From the NCBI RefSeq assembly GCF_003369915.1, contig NC_046675.1, positions 1,612,001 through 1,676,000 of the forward strand: 64,000 nt of DNA, read 5' to 3'. Below, one piece after another: positions 23,026 through 33,129 of the stretch (within the stretch, counting starts at the first letter, position 1; the number at the start of each line of letters is the position of its first letter). Below the pieces are notes generated by a model, which was given only the letters and a program-made list of their open reading frames with translations, was not told where the DNA came from and did no database searches. The translations under genes were made by a program, and so were the position numbers. The DNA is from Drosophila miranda. Taxonomy: Eukaryota > Arthropoda > Insecta > Diptera > Drosophilidae.

Positions 23026-24542
23026 ATGGCTCCAAAAAAGCGAAATGGGTTCATGACTTTCGTCCGAGAATGGAGGGCGAATAACCCAGTGGCTCATGGA
23101 TTAAGCTATTCTGAGGCGGTGGCAAAGTGTGATCCTATATGGAAAAGCATGGGCGACCAGGAACGCGGTCCGTATAACTCGATGGCTAAGAATGCAAACG
23201 TTCTGGAGAGAGCAGCAAAGAAAGAGCATCTTAACTGTCTGGGCGGTTCCGTCGCAGAAATGGAAATTGAGAAAAACGAGGCCATAAGTGCTGAGCTTCA
23301 AATGAAGCGAAATATCGAACGCATTATTTTGACAGCAAAAAATTCTATGGGTAAGTTAGGTACTCTGTTCTGAACGAGAGCCAGTCGCCATTAACAAAAC
23401 TTGTCGCTGATTTTTGCTTGCAGAGTTGGAGAATGAGGAATTTGTGTTTGTTAGCTTCAATTATTTTACCAAGGCCTTGACTGGGGATATTTACGTGCCC
23501 GCTGAGTTTTCCGCCTGCCGCTACTCTCTGAAGGGAGGCATAAGCTCTAATTACAGTACCATGATTAATCCGGGTGAGTGTTGATGTAAGACTGATGCGT
23601 TGGACCTAGTCGTAACCACAATTTATTCTCAGGCCACATCATCTACGGACAAAGTAGAGATGCGCAGGATCACTCCAAGACTACCCACAAGTTGCCCTTG
23701 CCACCGGAGGCCTTTGGCGAGACCAACATGGGGAAACTATATATTGATATCTTCAATTGGTTATCCGTCCGCAATGAAGATGAAAAATTGGACCACGATC
23801 CGGTTATTGTCTACACGACCCCAGAGCTAATGCCGGTGGTAAAGTCTTGCTTCCGTTATCTGGCATCCGAGGCCGAAATCGACAAAGATGAGCGAAAGAT
23901 TATGGTGTATGATATCTACCATTTGTTCTACACCTTAAAGAAGAGTGTATTGGACGTGGCTGGGGTTACGAACGATCAGATCAATTTCCATGTGACAAAC
24001 AACTTTTTTGTCAAAGACTTTTTTGAATTTACTGAAGGGATTGCGTGCGATGTAAGTTTAAAGTTTAAGATAATTCTAGTTTTTATCAATTGCTAACCAT
24101 CAAATTGTATTTCTAGTACCATGAAAAAATCGATCGCTCAAAATATTGTACCAACAGTATGGTCAAGCGTTGGGGATTCACCTTTAGCGACTACATGTGT
24201 GCAGACCTGGCCATTCCACTCCAGCCTGGGAAGCACATTCCCCCTAAGGTCAAGCCAAACTACACTATTACTCCTGCGTCCTCTTCGACAAACTTTGATG
24301 AGATTTCGCTTGATTCCTATTATTCAGCGCCATCGCGAATCCAGAAGGAGATGGGATCGCGTGACTTATCACCGAGTAGCAGCCACCAGTCCGTATCAAG
24401 GTCCTACGTGCCCAGAGACCACAGTGTCTACAGAGGGGCCCTTGATAACGATGAGGAATTCCCTAGCCTAGGTGGCCGCCGCCGACAGCTCCCTGACAAA
24501 AGTCATTTCAATATGGGAGATGAAAAAAAAATTGCGCGCTAA
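23026..24542 (+). CDS. mael: maelstrom copy 4 (unit 4)
   Basis: Exons 23026-23350, 23424-23573, 23633-24051 and 24117-24542: 439 residues. The HMG box differs from copies 1-3 at two residues, REWRANN for REWQANN and LSYSEAV for LSISEAV. The underlying base changes are packed into about 50 bp while the rest of the gene is almost identical. Long-leader class, like copy 1. Apparently functional. Confidence 0.93.
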
Positions 24543-24897
24543 TTTGTATTATTACATTCTTGAACAGGATAGCAGGAAGCAATCAAAATTTCCTTCTGTG
24601 AAGGAATTACCATTTAATCGTATTTCAACTTAACACATATACATATATATCTAATAAAATATGTCATCTGAAGACACTAAGCTACAATAACGAAATAATG
24701 ATTTGATTATTTAATGTACTAATAATAGGTGCAGGGCTCAATCGTAGTCAAATCTTAAACCAGAACGTACATGCTGCTCGCTCCGAACAAGAGCGCTTCT
24801 TCGCCAATTGCGTTTCGAACACGTTATTCCTACGTTTGGGGAAGACATGTTAAAAATATTGCTTTACTGTGCCATGTTGTAGGCGTGACTATTCAAT

Positions 24898-25128
24898 ATG
24901 ACAAGCAATGACAGCGGTGGCACAACACTGATCAATGTAGCTGCCATTATGCTATCACATCCCATAGACATAATAAGAGTGAACATCCAGGCAAATGTGC
25001 TGCACTACATTTCGGTCCATCTGATGTTCAAGCAGAAGAGGATTTCGGGCTTCTACTACGCCATTCGTGGTGCACTGCTGCGGTGTACGGTTCAGACCGG
25101 GACTACCTATGCATGGATGGTGAAGTAG
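24898..25128 (+). pseudogene. Truncated carrier fragment, unit 5
   Basis: Same 76-codon fused frame as units 2, 4 and 6, lacking carrier repeats 2 and 3. Confidence 0.8.
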
Positions 25129-26212
25129 TAGCCAAGTCGTGTTATAAACTGAAGCAGGCAAATGGAGTTGTTGGCTTTGGATGACATTGTCACATTTCAA
25201 ACGAGCGCGTCCAGCATATCATCGCATTGGTTCCACTGTGGGGGATAAACCACTCTGTAAATAATATTCAACTATTTTGTGAGGACAGCCCCCACCGTAA
25301 AGGCATCCAGATCAATGAAGTGATCCAGACAGAGGTACAGACAATTCCATATGGCAGTCACAGCTTCAATCGAGTCCATGCTGAAGGCATCTCTAAGCGC
25401 ATGATCATAGATCACGCTGTGGATATTCAATTCCTGAATGTCCTTAAGGGCCTGCAAGTTAAACAATTAACGATCTATGGTTCTCAGAGAACAAGCATCA
25501 TGCCTACGCCATGCTTCAGCATTATTGAAAAGATCTGCACACCGAGTTGCTTATAGACAAAGTCGTAGCACTCCCGCACATTGAGTCCGACCGACAGGCT
25601 GAAGGCTAGCATCTGGGTGGTCATTTTGTCGTCCTTCGTATAACGGAGCTGCAATGATGAGCCCAATATTTTGAATAAATCAATCATGAGTACTTTTCTA
25701 ACTACCACCTCTAGATATCTGGCAAAGCCATGCACGGCGCCAGGCTGTCGCTTCCAACAGTTCTTTTGCAGCTTTTTCTCGTAGTTTTTGAGTATGTGCG
25801 CGTCCATTGATTCCCCCCACGTATCGGAGAGTTTCCTTCCCAATTGATTGGCATTTCGCAGCAAGTTACCACTCCCATCATTAAGTTGGTAAACGGTAGG
25901 AGCAGCTGTCAGCTCGCAAAGAAGCATCACAATTTGTACCCTCAGCTAAAGGGAAACAGACTGTAACTAATAGAATAAACCGCGAGGAGATCCACCCACC
26001 TCTTCGTGTCCAGCATTATTGGTCTTCTGAAGGAATTCCTGCACCAGATCGTAGAATTTCGGCAATTCGTTAGCTAGCAAGACATGATAACTTTCAAATT
26101 GCGACGGAGCCAGCTGAACGTTGTCCAGATCTTCTTTCAGCTCCGGTAGCATGTAGAACTGCACGACATCACACATGTGGGCCACCAAGGCCTCAGTTGT
26201 GTCACAAGTCAT
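25116..26212 (-). pseudogene. Truncated TTI2-like fragment, unit 5
   Basis: Same structure as in unit 4: exons 1-3 intact, end lost at the fusion with carrier. Small differences are NANQLG for NANKLG and RQPGAVH for RQLGAVH, and one fewer C in the intron run near 25290. Confidence 0.85.
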
Positions 26213-26592
26213 GGTAAAACCAAAAAAAATATACAAATGGTTTGTTTATATCCACAATTTCAGCCGGCAATAAACGATAACAAATCAATTGCGTTCGTTG
26301 GTGCAACCCTATCCCAACATACATTTTTGTCGCAATGCGGTCACACTGTCCGATAAGCCAGATACCGATAATCTCCGTTTTTCACAGTGTCAGGTTCCCG
26401 GCTTTTTTAATTTCCAGAAATTTCGGACAAGCAACAAGCAAAAAGCTATTTTTCCATAGCTTGGAACCTATCTGTTGCAACCTACCTGCGCACCTATTCG
26501 GTTAACTGTTGATTGCTGTCATACTGGCTCCCGGCGTCCGATCTACCGTATTTTCCACGTCCTACACGAGCGTTCTCTCTACTAACATTGAA

Positions 26593-27899
26593 ATGGCTCC
26601 AAAAAAGCGAAATGGGTTCATGACTTTCGTCCGAGAATGGAGGGCGAATAACCCAGTGGCTCATGGATTAAGCTATTCTGAGGCGGTGGCAAAGTGTGAT
26701 CCTATATGGAAAAGCATGGGCGACCAGGAACGCGGTCCGTATAACTCGATGGCTAAGAATGCAAACGTTCTGGAGAGAGCAGCAAAGAAAGAGCATCTTA
26801 ACTGTCTGGGCGGTTCCGTCGCAGAAATGGAAATTGAGAAAAACGAGGCCATAAGTGCTGAGCTTCAAATGAAGCGAAATATCGAACGCATTATTTTGAC
26901 AGCAAAAAATTCTATGGGTAAGTTAGGTACTCTGTTCTGAACGAGAGCCAGTCGCCATTAACAAAACTTGTCGCTGATTTTTGCTTGCAGAGTTGGAGAA
27001 TGAGGAATTTGTGTTTGTTAGCTTCAATTATTTTACCAAGGCCTTGACTGGGGATATTTACGTGCCCGCTGAGTTTTCCGCCTGCCGCTACTCTCTGAAG
27101 GGAGGCATAAGCTCTAATTACAGTACCATGATTAATCCGGGTGAGTGTTGATGTAAGACTGATGCGTTGGACCTAGTCGTAACCACAATTTATTCTCAGG
27201 CCACATCATCTACGGACAAAGTAGAGATGCGCAGGATCACTCCAAGACTACCCACAAGTTGCCCTTGCCACCGGAGGCCTTTGGCGAGACCAACATGGGG
27301 AAACTATATATTGATATCTTCAATTGGTTATCCGTCCGCAATGAAGATGAAAAATTGGACCACGATCCGGTTATTGTCTACACGACCCCAGAGCTAATGC
27401 CGGTGGTAAAGTCTTGCTTCCGTTATCTGGCATCCGAGGCCGAAATCGACAAAGATGAGCGAAAGATTATGGTGTATGATATCTACCATTTGTTCTACAC
27501 CTTAAAGAAGAGTGTATTGGACGTGGCTGGGGTTACGAACGATCAGATCAATTTCCATGTGACAAACAACTTTTTTGTCAAAGACTTTTTTGAATTTACT
27601 GAAGGGATTGCGTGCGATGTAAGTTTAAAGTTTAAGATAATTCTAGTTTTTATCAATTGCTAACCATCAAATTGTATTTCTAGTACCATGAAAAAATCGA
27701 TCGCTCAAAATATTGTACCAACAGTATGGTCAAGCGTTGGGGATTCACCTTTAGCGACTACATGTGTGCAGACCTGGCCATTCCACTCCAGCCTGGGAAG
27801 CACATTCCCCCTAAGGTCAAGCCAAACTACACTATTACTCCTGCGTCCTCTTCGACAAACTTTGATGAGATTTCGCTTGATTCCTATTATTCAGCGTGA
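26593..27899 (+). CDS. mael: maelstrom copy 5 (unit 5), truncated
   Basis: Exons 26593-26917, 26991-27140, 27200-27618 and 27684-27899. It shares the REWRANN/LSYSEAV HMG-box variant with copy 4. A 32-base deletion in exon 4 (after ...SLDSYYSA, codon 369) brings a TGA directly into frame, so the product is 369 residues. It loses the last 70, including the conserved YVPRDH tail motif. HMG box and MAEL domain remain complete, so a partly functional or dominant-acting protein is possible. The downstream tail sequence is otherwise undamaged, so the loss looks recent. Confidence 0.9.
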
Positions 27900-28439
27900 C
27901 TTATCACCGAGTAGCAGCCACCAGTCCGTATCAAGGTCCTACGTGCCCAGAGACCACAGTGTCTACAGAGGGGCCCTTGATAACGATGAGGAATTTCCTA
28001 GCCTAGGTGGCCGCCGCCGACAGCTCCCTGACAAAAGTCATTTCAATATGGGAGATGAAAAAAAAATTGCGCGCTAATTTGTATTATTACATTCTTGAAC
28101 AGGATAGCAGGAAGCAATCAAAATTTCCTTCTGTGAAGGAATTACCATTTAATTGTATTTCAACTTAACACATATACATATATGTATATCTAATAAAATA
28201 TGTCATCTGAAGACACTAAGCTACAATAACGAAATAATGATTTGATTATTTAATGTACTAATAATAGGTGCAGGGCTCAATCGTTGTCAAATCTTAAACC
28301 AGAACCACGTACATGCTGCTCGCTCCGAACAAGAGCGCTTCTTCGCCAATTGCGTTTCGAACACGTTATTCCTACGTTTGGGGAAGACATGTTAAAAATA
28401 TTGCTTCACTGTGCCATGTTGTAGGCGTGACTATTCAAT

Positions 28440-28670
28440 ATGACAAGCAATGACAGCGGTGGCACAACACTGATCAATGTAGCTGCCATTATGCTATCAC
28501 ATCCCATAGACATAATAAGAGTGAACATCCAGGCAAATGTGCTGCACTACATTTCGGTCCATCTGATGTTCAAGCAGAAGAGGATTTCGGGCTTCTACTA
28601 CGCCATTCGTGGTGCACTGCTGCGGTGTACGGTTCAGACCGGGACTACCTATGCATGGATGGTGAAGTAG
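28440..28670 (+). pseudogene. Truncated carrier fragment, unit 6
   Basis: Same 76-codon fused frame as in units 2, 4 and 5. Confidence 0.8.
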
Positions 28671-29636
28671 TAGCCAAGTCGTGTTATAAACTGAAGCAGG
28701 CAAATGGAGTTGTTGGCTTTGGATGACATTGTCACATTTCAAACGAGCGCGTCCAGCATATCATCGCATTGGTTCCACTGTGGGGGATAAACCACTCTGT
28801 AAATAATATTCAACTATTTTGTGAGGACAGCCCCCCACCGTAAAGGCATCCAGATCAATGAAGTGATCCAGACAGAGGTACAGACAATTCCATATGGCAG
28901 TCACAGCTTCAATCGAGTCCATGCTGAAGGCATCTCTAAGCGCATGATCATAGATCACGCTGTGGATATTCAATTCCTGATCTTATTGAAAAGATCTGCA
29001 CACCGAGTTGCTTATAGACAGGCTGAAGGCTAGCATCTGGGTGGTCATTTTGTCGTCCTTCGTATAACGGAGCTGCAATGATGAGCCCAACATTTTGAAT
29101 AAATCAATCATGAGTACTTTTCTAACTACCACCTCTAGATATCTGGCAAAGCCATGCACGGCGCCAAGCTGTCGCTTCCAACAGTTCTTTTGCAGCTTTT
29201 TCTCGTAGTTTTTGAGTATGTGCGCGTCCATTGATTCCCCCCACGTATCGGAGAGTGTCCTTCCCAATTTATTGGCATTTCGCAGCAAGTTACCACTCCC
29301 ATCATTAAGTTGGTAAACGGTAGGAGCAGCTGTCAGCTCGCAAAGAAGCATCACAATTTGTACCCTCAGCTAAAGGGAAACAGACTGTAACTAATAGAAT
29401 AAACCGCGAGGAGATCCACCCACCTCTTCGTGTCCAGCATTATTGGTCTTCTGAAGGAATTCCTGCACCAGATCGTAGAATTTCGGCAATTCGTTAGCTA
29501 GCAAGACATGATAACTTTCAAATTGCGACGGAGCCAGCTGAACGTTGTCCAGATCTTCTTTCAGCTCCGGTAGCATGTAGAACTGCACGACATCACACAT
29601 GTGGGCCACCAAGGCCTCAGTTGTGTCACAAGTCAT
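28658..29636 (-). pseudogene. Truncated TTI2-like fragment, unit 6
   Basis: Same deletions as in units 2 and 3. The upstream flank (GTGTTATAAAC, GAGCGCGTCC) matches unit 5 rather than units 2 and 3, showing exchange between unit types. Confidence 0.85.
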
Positions 29637-29934
29637 GGTAAAACCAAAAAAAATATACAAATGGTTTGTTTATATCCACAATTTCAGCCGGCAATAAACG
29701 ATAACAAATCAATTGCGTTCGTTGGTGCAACCCTATCCCAACATACATTTTTGTCGCAATGCGGTCACACTGTCCGATAAGCCAGATACCGATAATCTCC
29801 GTTTTTCACAGTGTCAGGTTCCCGGCTTTTTTAATTTCCAGAAATTTCGGACAAGCAACAAGCAAAAAGCTCCCGGCGTCCGATCTACCGTATTTTCCAC
29901 GTCCTACACGAGCGTTCTCTCTACTAACATTGAA

Positions 29935-31451
29935 ATGGCTCCAAAAAAGCGAAATGGGTTCATGACTTTCGTCAGAGAATGGCAGGCGAATAACCCAGTG
30001 GCTCATGGATTAAGCATTTCTGAGGCGGTGGCAAAGTGTGATCCTATATGGAAAAGCATGGGCGACCAGGAACGCGGTCCGTATAACTCGATGGCTAAGA
30101 ATGCAAACGTTCTGGAGAGAGCAGCAAAGAAAGAGCATCTTAACTGTCTGGGCGGTTCCGTCGCAGAAATGGAAATTGAGAAAAACGAGGCCATAAGTGC
30201 TGAGCTTCAAATGAAGCGAAATATCGAACGCATTATTTTGACAGCAAAAAATTCTATGGGTAAGTTAGGTACTCTGTTCTGAACGAGAGCCAGTCGCCAT
30301 TAACAAAACTTGTCGCTGATTTTTGCTTGCAGAGTTGGAGAATGAGGAATTTGTGTTTGTTAGCTTCAATTATTTTACCAAGGCCTTGACTGGGGATATT
30401 TACGTGCCCGCTGAGTTTTCCGCCTGCCGCTACTCTCTGAAGGGAGGCATAAGCTCTAATTACAGTACCATGATTAATCCGGGTGAGTGTTGATGTAAGA
30501 CTGATGCGTTGGACCTAGTCGTAACCACAATTTATTCTCAGGCCACATCATCTACGGACAAAGTAGAGATGCGCAGGATCACTCCAAGACTACCCACAAG
30601 TTGCCCTTGCCACCGGAGGCCTTTGGCGAGACCAACATGGGGAAACTATATATTGATATCTTCAATTGGTTATCCGTCCGCAATGAAGATGAAAAATTGG
30701 ACCACGATCCGGTTATTGTCTACACGACCCCAGAGCTAATGCCGGTGGTAAAGTCTTGCTTCCGTTATCTGGCATCCGAGGCCGAAATCGACAAAGATGA
30801 GCGAAAGATTATGGTGTATGATATCTACCATTTGTTCTACACCTTAAAGAAGAGTGTATTGGACGTGGCTGGGGTTACGAACGATCAGATCAATTTCCAT
30901 GTGACAAACAACTTTTTTGTCAAAGACTTTTTTGAATTTACTGAAGGGATTGCGTGCGATGTAAGTTTAAAGTTTAAGATAATTCTAGTTTTTATCAATT
31001 GCTAACCATCAAATTGTATTTCTAGTACCATGAAAAAATCGATCGCTCAAAATATTGTACCAACAGTATGGTCAAGCGCTGGGGATTCACCTTTAGCGAC
31101 TACATGTGTGCAGACCTGGCCATTCCACTCCAGCCTGGGAAGCACATTCCCCCTAAGGTCAAGCCAAACTACACTATTACTCCTGCGTCCTCTTCGACAA
31201 ACTTTGATGAGATTTCGCTTGATTCCTATTATTCAGCGCCATCGCGAATCCAGAAGGAGATGGGATCGCGTGACTTATCACCGAGTAGCAGCCACCAGTC
31301 CGTATCAAGGGCCTACGTGCCCAGAGACCACAGTGTCTACAGAGGGGCCCTTGATAACGATGAGGAATTCCCTAGCCTAGGTGGCCGCCGCCGACAGCTC
31401 CCTGACAAAAGTCATTTCAATATGGGAGATGAAAAAAAAATTGCGCGCTAA
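29935..31451 (+). CDS. mael: maelstrom copy 6 (unit 6)
   Basis: Exons 29935-30259, 30333-30482, 30542-30960 and 31026-31451: 439 residues. It carries the SRAYVPRDH form seen in copy 2 and the REWQANN/LSISEAV HMG box. Short-leader class. Its 3' flank runs on into the intact sulfotransferase, so it occupies the original right-hand position in the array. Confidence 0.93.
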
Positions 31452-31646
31452 TTTGTATTATTACATTCTTGAACAGGATAGCAGGAAGCAATCAAAATTT
31501 CCTTCTGTGAAGGAATTACCATTTAATCGTATTTCAACTTAACACATATACATATATATCTAATAAAATATGTCATCTGAAGACACTAAGCTTCAATAAC
31601 GAAATAATGATTTGATTATTTAATGTACTAATAATAGGTGCAGGGC

Positions 31647-32656
31647 TCAATCGTAGTCAAATCTTAAACCAGAACCACGTACATGCTGCTCGCTCCAAGC
31701 ATCAAAACGCTCGGACATCTCCTCACTCATATGATGGCGCCAGTCGCCAATTTTCCCATTGCGTATGAATTTGGTCGAGGACGCGGGCAGCACCTTTTCC
31801 AGATTTACTGCCTTGTTTTGGCGCATTTTGTCGAACGTGAGATGCTCACAGATGCGCTTCATGCCGGTCTCGTTCAGCAGATGTGTGGCATTCAGGAAGC
31901 GGCCACAGCGACGAACCACGGCGGGAAGATCGGTTATCATGTCCTCGTATTTGATGAAGAGTACATTCTCATCGTTGCTACGCTTCCAAAAGGGCAACAC
32001 ATGCTTCCAGTAAGAGCCCATGGGTGTGTGGCCGCCCAGGAACAGCTCCACAAACTGTTCGAAGTCCCCACTGATACCGTGCAGCAACTTGCAGTAATGG
32101 TAGTAGGACACGCAAAGGTCCTTGGGGTTTCTCGCCGTGTACACAATCCTGGGCTTCACCGTGTCGAACTGTTCGGGCAGCAGTTGCCAGGAAAGGTGCG
32201 AGCGGGCGTAGCGGGGCCGTGGCAAATTGCGAACCAGCTCAACGGTGTTGCCAAAAGCCTGACTGCCGAGTGGAGAAAGTATTCAGGTTCATTGCGGACC
32301 CACGCCAGGGGGCATACTTACGCCACCATCTCATGATGATCTGTACTGAACAGTGCCGATAGCTCAAGGAGTGGCGACCGCATCCGAATGTCCTGCTCAG
32401 CTGCCACATAGTCCAACTCGTGACCCAGTAGCCAGACCATCTCCTGTGCCCAGGTTGACCCCGTGCGGGGATAGGATATCATCCACACGTCATCCTCGTA
32501 CACGGGCAGCGATCGTATCGATTCGCCCAGCTCAACATATTTCCTGGGAATGATCAACTGATCGGGTAGCACCTCCACAAAGCAGTTCTGAGCCGGAAAC
32601 ACCGCATTGGTGCGCCGCACAATGTCCGCATCGAGTTCGCGATATACCAGCTGCAT
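31647..32656 (-). CDS. Cytosolic sulfotransferase (PAPS-dependent)
   Basis: Transfers sulfate from PAPS to small acceptors. Exons 32322-32656 and 31647-32262 (minus) give 316 residues, normal for the family. The 5'-phosphosulfate loop YPRTGSTWAQEM lies near residue 66. The 3'-phosphate segment RNPKDLCVSYYHY and the C-terminal RNGKIGDWRHHM loop are intact, as is the likely catalytic His in ARSHLSW. The chosen start MQLVYREL fits family N-termini; the frame is open further upstream but reads as low-complexity sequence. One of the fly St genes, which one is uncertain. Its 3' end is copied at each array junction. Confidence 0.88.
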
Positions 32657-33129
32657 GGCCCAGTACTTGGATGAATCTCCGTCGACACCAAAAAGCGAAC
32701 AGCGCACTAAGGCCAGCCAGCCAAGAGTGGCAAGTGCAAGTGCAAATGAGAACTGGGGGCTGGGGCTGGGTGAAACTGAAATGTGTTTTCCACAGATGAA
32801 CTGGTTTTGGCTAAGAAAAGCTTCCACTAAACTAAACTGGCTGGGAAAATGCCACACAATACGGCATGCTTGTATATGGGAGGAAAAGCTTTTCTTTTTC
32901 GGTTCGTTGACTCCAAATTAATGATCATCCGACAATGATAGATGATCTCCCTCCCCGATCAAGCGCATTTGTTTACATGGTTTAAGTTTAAATGTATTTC
33001 AATCCGTAATACTATATACACACGAAATTTTGATTTCAATTACAGCTAGATCGACGTCTTAATGAGCATTCTCGCCAATGGCTCCACCTTCCTGGACACA
33101 GGCGACATCCTCCCATACTCCGGGGGCAT
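32657..33129. other. Sulfotransferase upstream region
   Basis: Holds the sulfotransferase 5' flank and the 3' flank of the secreted Gly-rich gene. No additional gene or repeat seen. Confidence 0.5.

Larger units (their letters stand above)
9616..31696. repeat. Six-unit tandem array carrying maelstrom
   Basis: Head-to-tail units begin at GCCAA(T/A)(T/C)GCGTTTCG: unit 1 9616-14500, unit 2 14501-17867, unit 3 17868-21234, unit 4 21235-24802, unit 5 24803-28344, unit 6 28345-31696. Unit 1 is the full 4.9 kb form. Units 2, 3 and 6 (about 3.35-3.37 kb) and units 4 and 5 (3.57 and 3.54 kb) all lack about 1.26 kb between the middle of the carrier gene and TTI2. Units 2, 3 and 6 have three further deletions. 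Each internal junction joins sulfotransferase coding sequence (...GCTCGCTCC) to a filler of about 18 bp and then sequence upstream of the carrier. Only after unit 6 does the sulfotransferase continue intact. No LTRs, terminal inverted repeats or transposase were seen, so this is segmental duplication. Confidence 0.97.

Noticed and set aside
27688-28077. 129-codon frame in unit 5 that ends with the maelstrom tail
   Set aside because: It is an out-of-frame reading of exon 4 that meets the normal tail frame after the deletion. The real copy-5 frame stops at 27899.
9616-31696. Interpretation of the array as a transposon or virus-derived repeat
   Set aside because: No LTRs, terminal inverted repeats, reverse transcriptase, transposase or capsid gene; units are host genes joined at a sulfotransferase-carrier junction.
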